From positions 2,588,829 to 2,652,828 of the forward strand of contig CM068540.1 of NCBI GenBank assembly GCA_035048495.1: a stretch of DNA of 64,000 bases, read 5' to 3'. Source of the stretch: Euptelea pleiosperma. Taxonomy: Eukaryota; Streptophyta; Magnoliopsida; Ranunculales; Eupteleaceae. The translations under genes were made by a program, and so were the position numbers. Numbering within the stretch: position 1 is the first letter of the stretch; every line of letters begins with the position of its first letter. Below are positions 44,711-57,082 of the stretch, piece after piece. Below the pieces are notes generated by a model. That model made no database searches. It saw only the letters and a list, made by a program, of their open reading frames with translations, and was not told the DNA's origin.

Positions 44711-45000
44711 TAAATAGAATAGATACTAGGAGGCGATACATGCGCTGCACGTGAGGGATTGTAGGGGCCTCATCAATGTTGATGATGGACCATAATATGA
44801 GCCACATGGCACACTCTTATAGCCCACTGACCATATGTATATTTGGCACATCCCTAGCTGGACTTACATACCAAAATTCAACCTAATTAGTAATATCTAT
44901 CCATTGGACTAGAGTCTTTTCCATAGAGGTGCCATGTGGCTCACATTGTTGTCTGCCATCAACGTTGATTATGGACCTCTTACGTTATCAACGTTGATGA
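44711..45000 (-). mobile_element. Possible Helitron-like terminus and foldback repeat
   Basis: On the minus strand the sequence CACGTGCAGCGCATGTATCG is followed by CCTCCTAGT, that is a short hairpin and CTAG next to T, as at Helitron 3' ends. Related words without a clean CTAG occur at about 42247 and 43304. No 5' TC end was identified. Confidence 0.35.
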
Positions 45001-45019
45001 GCGTTGTGTGAACGACGTC

Positions 45020-45775
45020 GTGTGAAGGGGATACTTCAAAATGGGGAAGTGCATCCAAAAAATCAGTCCATGGGCCCATCACGAATTGGGAATCATTATG
45101 TAAAGTCACCTCATTGGGAGGAATGGGATTTCACAAATTACGTCGAGCCAACTTGGCCTTATTATTCAAAGTCTTGTGGAGGATGCAACAAAACCCAATG
45201 TCACTCCTAGCGGTTCAATTGTTAACCAAATACTACAAATCGGGAAGCATTTTCAATGGTCAAAAATATCATCAACATCGAGGTGCTGGAATAGCTTGGT
45301 GGAAGCTAAAGAGAATTGTCAATAGCATTGCACATGGGTGGTGGGCAATGGAGAGAGGATTAAAATATGGCAAGATCAATGGATTCCATTGCCGTCAAGC
45401 ACTACTTATGATTTGAGGAGACCTCCAGATTGTAATCTCCAAGCAATTAAGGAGCTGATCCTACTGACCCGAAGGTGGAATATTGAAAAACTTCAATAAT
45501 TTTTCCTCAACAGGTGGTGTCGCTCATCCAGTCTATTCCTCTCAGTCAACATCCATTTCCAGATCGATTATTTTGGGTCCTGAGTTCTAAAGGACTTTAC
45601 TCATCTAAATCGGTTTATCAAGCTCTTTTGGGACCACCTACAACCCAACTACATCAAGTTATCCACTTAATTTATGAAAGGAAATTAGAAATTGGGAATT
45701 CCTCGATAAGCTCAACTTTTCGTGCGGAAGTTTCTCCGTGACATTGTGCCCACTAGAGCAAAGTTAAACTATTGC
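45020..45775 (+). mobile_element. LINE fragment (region after reverse transcriptase)
   Basis: Three frames in turn read GGMGFHKLRRANLALLFKVL, SLLAVQLLTKYYKSGSIFNG and RGAGIAWWKLKRIV, then DLRRPPDCNLQAIKELI-like and PFPDRLFWVLSSKGLYSSKS. This is the region between RT and zf-RVT of plant L1 elements. Several frameshifts. The copy has no 5' or 3' end. Confidence 0.85.
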
Positions 45776-45779
45776 CTGG

Positions 45780-46581
45780 AAGGAATATAACTATATTCTA
45801 TTTGACTAAATTTCATAAGACAAAACACTGTTGTAACTGATCCTATTGTACTAGTTAGGCCTAGAATGTGTCAGTGGTTGCACCACTCTGATTGCCTGAA
45901 GACAACAAGATGAATCCTAAAGACTTAGAAGATTGAAGATTGATACATTTAAAGATACAGATATTTGTCCGATTTATCTGTACACACATATAAAATGGTA
46001 AATGACTTAGAAACCCTAGAGATAGGAGATTTAATAATAATACTCATCTAGAACTAAGTCATGAAGCAAGGGTATCCGATTCAGGGCCTAGGGGCTTGAA
46101 AAGTTGAATTTGCGAGTGTCCAATCGATTGGAGGCTAAGTCTAATCGATTGGAAAAAGCCAATAGATTGGACTTGCAAGCCCAATCGGTTAGACTAGCAA
46201 CCCAATCGATTGGACTTCCCTTAGTCAATATTTTTACTTTTTTGTGCATGAATTTGACATGGGTTTGTCCTTTGACTTAGTTCAACCATTATATTAAAAG
46301 CTTTTAATACCATATTCATATGGTCACTAAGTCACTTACATTCTATGTGAGTGGACACGATCTTCAACGGGCGAATAACAATTACTCAGAAAACTCAAGT
46401 CATCAACCATTTGATTCTTACGATTTTCGTCTTTTAGTCTTCACGTGTCGATAAAGAATACGTCCCACGACATCTTCGAAGCAACACTAGTGCTCAAAGA
46501 AACGGTTACAAGAATGTTTATGTCATACGGAATCTTTGTCAAAACTAGAGTAAGAAATCATTCTTTACATTTGAGGCCACG
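45780..46581 (+). repeat. Truncated LTR of the CCAATCGATTGG family
   Basis: The right two thirds align with the solo LTR at 57083-58633: TTTTAGTCTTCACGT, ACGACATCTTCG, ACTAGTGCT, GGTTACAAGAATGTTT, and the end TTCTTTACA. At 46111-46215 it carries two perfect CCAATCGATTGG palindromes and three degenerate ones. The left end is missing and abuts the LINE fragment. Confidence 0.7.
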
Positions 46582-49500
46582 TCATATCTCATTAGGGAAT
46601 TGAGGTTAAGAAGACCAAAATTGATATCATCTCAACATTACTGATTCCGAAGTCAGTGTACGATCTCATATCCTTTTTAGAACATAGTTGATTTTATAGG
46701 AGATTCATCAAGGACTTTTCTCAGATTGTTTGTCCTCTAAGTAGTCTCTTAGCTAAAGATAGTCCATTCGATTTTAATGCCGATTGCATGACTGCGTTAG
46801 AGCGTCTAAAGTCCTCACATTTACTCCTATCATCCGTCATCCCTCCTGATTGGAATCTTTCTTTCTAAGTGATGTGTGATGCATTGGATTATGCTTTTGC
46901 AGTAGTGCTCAGGCAGAGATTAAACAAGCTACCACATGTCATATATATTATGCAAGCCTGACTCTAAATTCTGCCCAATTAAATTATTCCACGACGAAAA
47001 AAGAGCTCTTGGCAGTAGCTTTTTTCCCTGGACAAATTCAAGCCTTACTTGCTTGCAGACACGAAACCCATGTTGATCCGATGGATTCTATTACTGTAAG
47101 AATTCAACCTCGAGATCAAGGATAAGAAGGGCACTGAGAATGTGGTCGCCGTCCACTTATCTAGACTGACTATAAAGTCAACCTCTGAAACTATGCCCTT
47201 CCTAGAGACCTTTCTTGACAAATAACTATTCGCGGTATCTGACTCACCTTGATATGCTGACATTGTCGACTACGTTGTAATTGAAGCCATTCCCTCCCAT
47301 TGGCACAAGCAGGACAAAAATCAAGTTTTGGCGAGGTTTAAGTATTACTTGTGGGACGATCCGTATTTGTATAAATATTGTTCAGACCAGCTCATTCGTC
47401 TGTGTGTCCCCGAGTCTGAGCAGTTGAACATTCTATCCTCCTGTCATGACCAACCCTATGGTGGTCATTTCAGCACTAAAAAGACTGTAGATAAAGTATT
47501 ACAGTGTGGTTTCTACTGGCCATGTCTTTTTCGAGATACGCACATCTACTGCAAGGCATGTCTTAACTGTCAACATCTATGCAGGATTTCTCAAAGAAAC
47601 ATGAAGCCCCTCACAACTATTCAGGTTGACAAGATTTTCGATATCTGGGTCATCGATTTTATGGGACCCTTTCCCATCTCAAATGCTTACCAGATTATCC
47701 TCCTCGCTGTAGATTGCATCTCCAAATGGATTGAGGCTATTCCCACAAAGACCAATGATCATAGAGTGGTGGTTAGATTTTTAAAAGAAAATATTTTTTC
47801 CCAATTTGGAGCCCCTAAAGCTATCATCAGTGATGGGGGTATGTATTTTTATAATCGAAACTTTGAAATGAAGTATGGGGTCAACCACAAGGTCGCCATT
47901 GCTTATCACCCTTAGACTAGTGGTCAGATATAAGTATCTAACCGTCAGATAAAACAAATCTTAGAGAAAATAGTCAATACGACTTGTTAAGAATGGTCCA
48001 CTCATCTTGCTAATGCTCTTTGGGCCTACCAAACTGATAATGCTCATTTTGTGCTTATTATCCGTTTTAACTTTTGGGCATTATCGAGTTTCATGAGCTT
48101 ATAACTTTACATTTTCATATAAAATGCATCCTAGGTGTCTCATGCACAACTTATCTAATTTAGACCCTCATTACGTGCATATTTGATACATATAGGGCAT
48201 TCGTCGTATGAGAGACTTTTGTGCAAGCCATCGGAGTCTCTTAAGAGGCTTATCATAAATTTTCAAGCCATGCAAGCCATGAAGTCACTTGTTCAAGCCA
48301 TGAGAGCCATTGAAGCCATCACACCTTTATGGAGCCATTCCAAGCCATTGGAGCCTTCTAGAGGATTCTCAAGCCATCAAAGCCACATGGAGCCTTCACA
48401 TGGGTGAAAGGGACAAGTCAAGAAGGAGAATGCTCAATGTGGTAAAGAATAGGCCTTGTCTTCTCTCAAGCCCATAACATGCCTCTTTCTAGCTTATTTT
48501 TCACCTACCCTCTTACACTTCTTACACATCTCATTCTCCCATGTGTACCCCCTCATTTTGAGCTTGACCTTAGGCACTCTTTTGATTATATTTGAATCAC
48601 TTACACCATTTTGGTAACAAGAATGAGCTCTCTTTTGACCACTTTCCACCTCATCTCCACCTCTCATCTCCACCTATCACTCCTCCACATCACATTCCAC
48701 CTCATCACCTTCCATCTTCTATATAAGCTCACTTTGAGCTTATGAGAGGGTCTTCTTCATTTTTTCTAGTGAGTCTATTTTAGAGAGCCCAAGAATCTCA
48801 AGCAAGACTTTTCTCTCCTCTTTCTTATTTTCTTTTTTTTTACTTAGTTTCCATGGCCATCCACACCATGGTTGGCTAGACCCTTAGCTAGGGCTAGAGA
48901 TGAGGCATTTTCCCTCTCCCTTTTGTGACTTATTGAGTGTAGATCCATGTTTATGAGAGCTTCATTGTAGAGATTTTCCCAATACTTTAATGAATTTGTT
49001 TTGTATCCCTTCATGTTGTATGTCATGTATACTTCATAGTTGGACATCAAAACATTAATGAAGATTTGAGGTATTTCTTTTACTTGTTCTTGTTAGTCTT
49101 TTTGTGATTTCTTTTGATCTATTATGTCTTACATTATAGATACTTAGGAACTCACATATTTGCACTCACACACTAGAATGCTCTAGTTTTGATTTTATTA
49201 TCTAAAAATAGCTTAGTGGAAATATCATTTTTTTTACTTCATCTTTGTGATTCATTTCTTTATCTTTGGTGGGAGAGCAACTCTTTAGTTGTTTCTTCTC
49301 TTCTTGGACTACACTCATTAAGGAGCAAAGGGGAAGGGTCTAGGCCAAATCTTAATGCCTAGCACTCTTCTTCTCTTGTAGTTTTTCTCCTCAAAAAATT
49401 TGCCCACCATTGGTGGTACATTCAACCATTTGCACACTTTTTCTCTCATTTCAAAGCATCCATTCACTACACATCACACACTACTCTTCTTTCCATTTTT

Positions 49501-50165
49501 TCTCTTTCCACTTGTAGTAACACTTGCACTAGTCATTCACTCCCAATCCTTGTGGTTCGACCATGGAAAACCCATGATTTTAAAACTAACTACAACTTGA
49601 CGTCCCTAGTTACACTCATTTTCACTTTGTTACACATACACTTTGTTGTCTAGGGAGAACATTGTTGCATCCACATCATATCATATTTAAGAGATACATT
49701 ATTGTATTCTCTTCTTAAGAGTGTGCACAATCAAAGTTGTAACACAAACCGCTTTCAAGACTCCACTAAATATATATATGTCCCCTTATCGGTTGGTTTT
49801 TGGGAAACATTGTCACCTCCCGTTCGGGTTAGAACATCGTGCCCTATGGGCCATTAAAAAGCTCAATTTTGACAAACTCTGTAGGCGAAGAGAGGAAACT
49901 GTGACTCAATGAGTTGGACGATTTGAGGAATGATGCTTACCATATGTTTAAGAAATATATGGAGAATATGAAGTGGATCCATGACAAAAGCATCTTGCAT
50001 AAAGAGTTTCACCCAAGTCAAAAAGTACTAATGTACAATTCTAGACTCCATATCTTTCTTGAGAAATTAAAATCCAGGTGGTCAGGTCCAATCATTGTTA
50101 CCGAAGTCAAGCCCTATGGGTCATCACTGTTGAGGATCCGAAGATAACTCTATCTTCCAAGTCAA
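46582..50165 (+). mobile_element. Ty3-gypsy (Athila/Tat-type) pol, degenerate, interrupted
   Basis: Coding remains run from the RT thumb (IDIISTLLIPKSV, FYRRFIKDFSQI) through RNase H (DALDYAFAVVLRQR, QLNYSTTKKELLAV) to integrase. The integrase zinc finger HHCC is at 47440-47580, followed by the catalytic core with VIDFMGPFP and AIISDGG (two catalytic Asp, near 47650 and 47830) and ALWAYQT at about 48010-48034. After a 1.7-kb solo LTR it continues [32 protein letters not shown] and KSRWSGP. Multiple stops. No LTR pair of its own was found. Confidence 0.9.
48035..49744 (+). repeat. Solo LTR (1.7 kb) inserted in gypsy integrase
   Basis: Starts TGATAATGCTCATTTTGTGC and ends TTGTAACA, flanked by perfect CAAAC at 48030-48034 and 49745-49749. 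Removing it rejoins the integrase frame. It carries a promoter-like TATATAAGC at about 48719-48727 and a run of AAGCCAT words at 48220-48390. The start TGATAATGCTCATTTT is a form known from Athila/Tat LTRs. Confidence 0.88.
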
Positions 50166-52250
50166 TGGCCAACGTCTGAAATAGTTCCAAGAACTTGGTG
50201 TGTCATCCATTCAAACCATAAAGATCGATCTAATCGATCCTATCTATATAGACTGGCGATTCTTTTAGTTTCATGTGCTTCAACTTGTTTTGAGGTACCC
50301 GTTGTGTCTAGTTAAAGCCATAAGACTTAGCACTGTCAGAAAGGCAATTCTGGTATTCTTAGAGTGACATGAGTTGCATGCATATTTTATCATTGTAGTA
50401 TTTTTTTAGCTATGCATGTACCATCCCTTCTGAAGATCGTCAGGTACCCAACATTGTTCAAAATTATGCCAAGTTGGTAAAATCCTTCATCAAATTTGCA
50501 TCATGTAATCACCGATCATATCATTTATTTTGTCCTGGTCATGAGCACTGACGATGCTGAATTTTGTTTGGGGGTGGATATTTACCAAAACTTATGTTGT
50601 CATTTTGGTCTATTAAAAAAAAATCAAAAAAGAGAGAAAACACTGTGTTTTGTTGTGGTTTCCTATGTTTTTAAGAGTTTTCTAGTACTTTCAAAATATT
50701 TTCTAGTACCCTTACTATGATGAGCTAAAACTAACCGTTATGTCTATTTATAGAAAAGGATGTTATCTTTGAAAGTGTTACGTGCTAGCTTTTAGTTCAA
50801 TAAAAGTAACCAGTATTATAGTTGATTTGAACACTTAAAAAACTCAGATTTGGCATAAATTGCACAAAATCATCATTAAAGTCATCCTAAGTTCAGATTC
50901 TCTAGAGATCCTAGAAGAATATTTGTGGAGACCTAACCCGGTAATCTTTAAAGCCTATCATCTTTTCAAAGGGTTATACAATAATTCCAAGTGACAAGAT
51001 GACTCACAATTTCTTTATTTCTGCATTTATTTTGTTGAGGGATCTCAATAATTTTTGCTTTGATCATGGAATTCGGAACGGTATCAAAAATTGGATTACT
51101 ACGAAAGAACTTTTTCTGTATCCATTTAAGACATCACACATGAAAGTGCAAACCCTAGAAAATGATTTAGGCCATTTTTCTAAACCTCTCAAAACTTTTT
51201 AGCTTACTTAAAATTTATATCATTAGAAACCTTTTGAGCCTTTTATGAAGTCATTTTCCTTGATTACCCATTAACCGAAAACCCAATCCAAATAAGAAGT
51301 ATGATTCGCGACCCTACTTCTGAGAAGGATAAACGAGTAATTGGTATGGGTGTCCTATGGAAGAAAAAATCAAAAGAAATGAAAGAAAATCAAGTGGTTT
51401 GAGCTAAAAGGAAAGAATGAAAAAGAAAAGAATGAAACGAAAAAGAAATGGTGTTACACCCTCAGAAAATATTACAAGAATATCGAGATATCCTCTCAAA
51501 ACTTTGAATCGTTGTATCCCATTATTTTTCTAAACCTATTCCAAGCCTCAATATAATCTATTAAAGTCTTACTTGATTCTAGATTACCACAATCATATAA
51601 TGTCGTGGAGAATGAAAAAAAAAAAATTATAAAGTTTGATCTGACGTTCCCAAGTGAAATGATATTCCTATCATGGAATCTTCTGTAGTTCTAAATGCCC
51701 TTCAAGAAAATATATGTGAGATATTTGCCTATTTATCAACTTATCTCATCACATATAACTTGAGGAAAAAAAAAAACCATCTCTCAGTGATTCATTTTAA
51801 TTTCTAGTGATATACAAGTGAGATTTGAGGTCGAGGTATAAAATCTTAGAGTTGATCTAAAAATCCTTACTGTCAAATAATAATGATGTTGAGCACTCAC
51901 ACACGCTGAATCTGAATATTCTTAGTCCTGATTATTAATCTGTAGTCTTGTTAGAACTTGCTGACTATTTGCTAGCGTGTAACTATTTTTTCATCCTTAA
52001 AAATAGTTTGACAAATGGAGTTTTCTCTGAGCTAATAGAAAATAGTTTTTAGCATGTGCCTAACCCTTTCAAACTCCATTATTTCGCACTAATTGCAAGG
52101 ACTGGCAATGTACTGGTTGGAGGTTGTGATATTCACTTAAAAGTGCGTTATTTTCACTATTATCCTTTAAACATTATCACACTCTCCTTTGTAAAACTTT
52201 CATTTTTATAAACTTTTCTACGTAAGAGTTTCCTTTATTGTATAAAATAT
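50166..52250. other. Decayed intergenic or gypsy-derived DNA, no gene seen
   Basis: The left end continues from gypsy integrase (to about 50230). The rest is AT-rich with no conserved ORF; the short ORFs at 50496-50720 and 50999-51202 match nothing I know. It may be the 3' non-coding part of the gypsy element. Confidence 0.45.
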
Positions 52251-53200
52251 ATTTTTTTAGTCAAATGGTGTATTTGCATTAATTAAACACATTTTTGGAA
52301 GTCTAAATAAAAAATGTTTGGATAAAATCTTATTCCACATTTTTGACTGTCCCAGGAACTTTGATCGGACGATTCTCGTGAACTCAGAACCTGCGATCAA
52401 CCACATAAGCCTACTATCAAAGCTTAAAAAGCTAACATGCATGCCACCAAGATATAGGCTAAATAGGGGCTGAGCCAGGAGATTGCAATGCCAAATTAAG
52501 ACTAAGGGAGCGAAAGAGTTGAATTCCAAGAGACAATTTTATTAAAAGTCACAATAGACACAAGATGAATGATTGCTCAACAATAGACCACTGTGCAGAA
52601 CCGCCTCCTGGACTAATCACTGAATTGCTCTTACATGAAGAGCACCAAGCGCCGAAGCGTATCTCACACAATTCGAGCAAGGCTAGAGCACCAAAGCAAG
52701 AACATCGAAGTAAACACGAATACAAGGGAGCAAAGATCAAATCTCTTGGAGGTGAACTCAAAAGATAATAGAGTGAATTGATAAGTGAAAAGGTAAGGAG
52801 GAGGGGTTTTATAGTGGAGGGGGAAGGGCAAAGCACTCTCCCGATTTGAGGATGACAAGCACCAGTCAACTGGTCATTTCTCTACTGGTCACCCCATCTC
52901 AGATACCGATCAACCCATCTGTCATTTAGACCGATCAACCCATCTGTCATTTAGACAGATCTAAGGGTCTGGCCCATGGGGGCTTCAAACATGTCCAAGT
53001 GGACTTCTTAGGGTTTCTCCCAAGTCCACGATTCTTCAGTCCCCACTGCGCATCAACGGTCGCCTCATGCTATTTTCTTAGAATCATCGAGACACGCTCC
53101 CCCATGTTTATGGTAAGAAATAAGTAGCAGTAACATAAATACCCTGGGTTGTTCTAGAATTGACAATACAATGAGTATACTTATCAGAAGATACACCAAG
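52251..53200. other. Unclassified sequence with a short tandem repeat, no gene
   Basis: Holds small ORFs on both strands without recognisable domains. A 26-bp unit (CCGATCAACCCATCTGTCAT plus six bases) is repeated in tandem at about 52908-52961. Confidence 0.45.
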
Positions 53201-53209
53201 ATTAAGAGA

Positions 53210-53820
53210 ATTTTTTAATTCTTGGCATATTGAGTTGGAGTTTTAACATAGAGTATCGATCACTTCCAAATGGACAACACCACCTATTGGATACTAGATA
53301 CTTAACATGGATTGGATCCATGCATGATAACATAGTTGGTTATGGAGGTATCTTGAAGGACTCGAATGAAAACGCACTTGTAGCTTATGCAGGTGGAGAG
53401 AAAATTATTTCAGATATTTTTCACAAGTTGCAAGCAATCTCATTAGGTATTCATTTAGCTTTATCCAAAGATCTGAAGAAGCTTCATATTGCTACTGATT
53501 CAGCTCATGCCGTAAGCATCATCAAAGGAGGCAGTACTATTCAAGCTTGAAAGATTGTCCACTCCATTCGGCAGTCGTGGGATCGGTTTGAAGATATAGA
53601 TATTAGTCATGTTTTTCGCGAGACCACTAGGGCTACAAACCATCTTGCTTCTTTAAATAACTCCCTTTCCTGTAACTTCTCAGATCCTCATACTTTTCAT
53701 AATGATCTCTCTGTAATAGTGGCTTAGGATGCCTCTGAGCATCTGTACTATAGGTTGTAACTTTGCGCATTAAAGTCAGGTAGGGGTCTGCCTAACCCCA
53801 AGCTTATCTCCGAAAAAAAA
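53210..53820 (+). mobile_element. LINE RNase H end with 3' tail
   Basis: Frame remnants read VGYGGILKDSNENALVAYAG, FHKLQAISLGIHLAL and LHIATDSAHAVSIIKGG, then HVFRETTRATNHLAS: an RNase H domain as in plant L1 elements. The catalytic TDGS motif at the domain start is garbled. The tail GGTAGGGGTCTGCCTAACCC and an A run at 53813-53820 match the LINE ending at 29533. It interrupts or borders the minus-strand gypsy element. Confidence 0.87.
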
Positions 53821-53849
53821 CTTAAGCTAAAATTTAATAGACATATTCA

Positions 53850-55790
53850 CCCCCTAGATCTAGGTCCTCGTAACCCGTACACTGACACAGTAGACGGCGT
53901 CAATTTTGCATGGTCTATACCCATCTCATCAAATGCCGACTTGAACAAGATCTCTATCGAATTCCTTCAATCTATCAATATCTGCTTTATTGAGAAATTC
54001 CCTATGGGTAGAGTAATTATCAGAGCATCTTTGTGAGGCGCCATGATTTTCTCTAGGTCTCTACCCGAGAACCATACGGATGACCTCGAGTCGAGATCTT
54101 CTTTACCGAGTGGTTCCATTGGCCTCAGCTCAATAGACACCTCCATCACCTCCTGGATGCTCATGGTCTACCTAACCTTGTCTTGGTGGGCACCATGGCT
54201 CTCCACTCCTCCACCATAGATCATATTGATGATGTTTCTCGACTGCCTCCTATCAAATTGAGGCGGTACACTGATTTCTTCCTCCTCTCTCCTATCTTGG
54301 CCTCTCACCAGCACCAAGTAATGCTGCAGATATCCTTTGTTAACAAGGTCCTGGATAATGCCCTTCAAAACATAATAATGATACATCGAATGATCTCTAG
54401 CGCCGTGGTAGGTGCAAAATGGTTTCTCCGATCGATCTGTCTTCATACTACCTCCTCAAGGGCCTAAAGTAAGGCTCCCCCTTAATCTCCTCTAAAATAT
54501 GAGACGGTGCCAGTGCCAGTGATGTATAATCTCGTTGTTGGAATGGAGCCCGAGCTCCATCTCCCTATCTCCTTTTCCCCTCTCGGTCTCAGTCATCTGT
54601 CCGATACTGAGACTATTTCTTCTCCTTCTGCTTCTGTTGATTGTTGCCCTCGTTGCTCGACATCCCGACCTCGTGTATTTTTATCTTCGGCACCTCCATC
54701 CGTGCCTTGATAGATGCATCCACCCTGATGTGCTCCTCGATGAATATATGTGTCGTCCAACCGAGAAGGGTTTGCTGATGACCAGGTTTTCATGTACCCT
54801 AGTTGTCGGATGTACCCCGATCTGAAGCGTGTAGATCTTCTCGTCTAGTTAGTTTACCTGGACCACCTCCTTCTTGTATCGGGTGAGATAATCTCAAAGA
54901 GATTCTTTGGCGTTCTATTTCAGATTCAAGTGCGCAGTCACGCAGATTGTACTCTTCCGCTGGTGGATGTAGTGTGTCATTAACTTGTCCTCCATGTCCA
55001 TGAACAGTCCCCGCCCCCAGACTTTGGAACCAAGTTAGAGCGCTTCCCTTCAAACTAGTGGGGAATAGCCGACACCTAAGTCCGTCAAATGCTGGCCCAT
55101 CCCACAGGATCATCATCAGTTTGTAGTGCAACATATGCTCTAGGGGATCTATCCCGTCGAACATCTCGAACTTCGGCTGCACAAATTTCTTCAGAATCTC
55201 CGAGCATAAGATTTTGCCTCTGAGAATGGAGAAGCCCTTAGCATCTTCAGGGCCTCTCTCACTACTCTGGCGTCTGTCTTCTCCCTCAACTCTGGCATCT
55301 TCTCTTTATCTCTCCTGATCAGTTCGGTTACCTTTTCTAACGTAACTGCGTTAGCATCAGCCTCAGTCGGCCGCTCTCCTCGGCCCACCCATTGCTTTGG
55401 ATTCGGCTGCCTTCCTTTGTCATTTGCACTATCCCCTTCCTAGCGCAAGATTCTTTCTTGTACAACATCACCCCTTATGTTGGAGTTATGCTCCAGGTCT
55501 TCTATCCTTCCATCCACCATTTCTGGGGCATCTCCCTCTAGTGGGTGGGTCCTAACTCCTTATCGTCACTCGGCAGCCTCTTATAGCAACTGTTGCCTTA
55601 GTAGTACGTTCTCATTTTTATATCCTCCATATCTTGCCTCATTTTCTTCAACTCGTTTATGAATATAGTCAGCATCCCTGGGACATCCGTGATGTTTATC
55701 TCTACTTCCTCCCCAATGTGTACCTCCTTTGACTGTCCAACCACTCCATTTTCCTTATGATTAGGAGGAGCCATACTCAATGCCATCTAA
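53850..55790 (-). mobile_element. Ty3-gypsy (Tat/Retand-type) gag and protease, minus strand
   Basis: Reading leftward from 55786: an N-terminal gag segment (MALSMAPPNHKENGV), the gag core QPKFEMFDGIDPLEHMLHYK and SLKGSALTWFQSL (about 55050-55180), a C-terminal gag segment with CTYHGARDHSMYHYYVLKG (about 54370-54430) and a NMIYGGG motif, then a retropepsin-like region ILID...LFKSAFDEMGI near 53870-53990. At the catalytic site the expected DSGSS is replaced by DRLKE. Frameshifts are frequent. RT and beyond are absent; the LINE ending at 53820 lies where they should be. Confidence 0.85.
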
Positions 55791-55849
55791 ACCAACACGT
55801 GAGTCTACTAAGTCGATTTCCACAAACGACGTCAAAAGATGTGGGGGAA

Positions 55850-56446
55850 AAATCCCGCACACCCCGCTCGAGGATTTGTGTCACAATTTGGTACTACACG
55901 TAGCGTGAAGGATTATGGAACAAGACTAGTCTGGCATAGGCCAAGAGAGATGATAGCCTTGCTGAGAAGTCCGAAGTGAATCCGAGTACTCCTGTAAGAA
56001 CTCTCACCAATGGAACCTCGAGATGAAGTTGGGGGATCCCATTGGAAGAGCCTCCGACGATCAAGTCAGTTTTTAATCCGAGAGATAATTTGGTAGAGTT
56101 TTGGTTATGGAATCACGCATACCTGTGAATGACCCAACCTCCTCTATATATAGACATTTTACCTACTGACGTGTCAGTTGCTCACTGCCACACTCCTTCT
56201 ACGTACATGTCTGCTCTGTCATGACCTTTTCCCCTTATAAAGTTGATTGTCCTTCCTTACTTGCTGACAACCCCAATAACCTCTGTCGAACTAACCACTC
56301 TACACTGTCACGACCTACGTCCAACTGACTTATCCTCTGACATGGTTAACTACTTCCTACTGTGCTATCACATCTTTCTGTCACCTACTACCGCCGATTG
56401 ACTCCTCCACTAATAAGGATAACTACCTACTACCACATCAATCAAT
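55850..56446 (-). repeat. 3' portion of the 5' LTR of the minus-strand gypsy element
   Basis: Together with 62274-62579 this forms one LTR split by the TIR element. It contains a TATA-like CTCTATATATAG near 56150 and the leader before gag. The exact LTR/primer-site border near 55850-55900 is not resolved. Confidence 0.55.
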
Positions 56447-56709
56447 AGGGCTGCAACTCGGGCGGGTTGGGTCGGGTTGGAGGTCAACACGAGCCCAACC
56501 CGATCTATAAGGCCATGAGCCAGAGCCCGATGTCACGGGGTAATTGACTTAAGCCAGATTTTTCCTACACCTGAAGGTTGGATGCTCTAGAGGCTTATAG
56601 AAGACTCTAGAACATTATGGAGAACTTCAGAGTATTCTAGTAAACTCCAGAGGATTTTAGTAAACTCTAGAGGATTCTAGAGAACTCTAGAACATTATGG
56701 AGAACTCTA

Positions 56710-56759
56710 GAAGATTCTGGAAAGTCCTAGAGCCTAGAGGATTCTAGAACATTCTTGAG
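56710..56759 (+). promoter_or_regulatory. Heat-shock-element cluster in the 5' LTR
   Basis: GAAgaTTCtgGAA at 56710-56722 and TTCtaGAAcaTTC at 56742-56754 (followed by ttGAG) are two perfect three-unit nGAAnnTTC arrays. The 3' LTR keeps TTCcaGAAcaTTC at 61031-61043. They lie about 130-170 bp upstream of the LTR TATA box, the position expected for a heat-shock-factor-driven promoter. Function is inferred from the consensus only. Confidence 0.6.
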
Positions 56760-56881
56760 TATTTTGGTCATCCTCTACATGTAATATATGTACATATTCT
56801 AGATAGTTCTTAGAAAAGTTCTAGTGATTCTTTGGTAGTTTGTAAAATTGTATGGAGAATTCTAGAATAGGGCTTGAGGCC

Positions 56882-56889
56882 TATATAAA
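56882..56889 (+). promoter_or_regulatory. LTR TATA box
   Basis: TATATAAA within GAGGCCTATATAAAGGG; the 3' LTR has TATATAAGG at 61170-61178 in the same context. It marks the likely U3 promoter. Confidence 0.7.
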
Positions 56890-57082
56890 GGGACAATCCC
56901 GCTCATTTGTAATCATCCTGAGAATATTGTAAATCTAAGAGTTGAGTAGCAATACAAGCTTTCTCATTCACTAAACTCTTTTGTGTCCTTGTGTGCTTGA
57001 GTGAGAGTAGTCTTAGGCAAGGCCAAATCCTAAGTCACTTTGGGGAAAGGTTGACTTGAGCTAGCACAGGAGCGACTAACTC

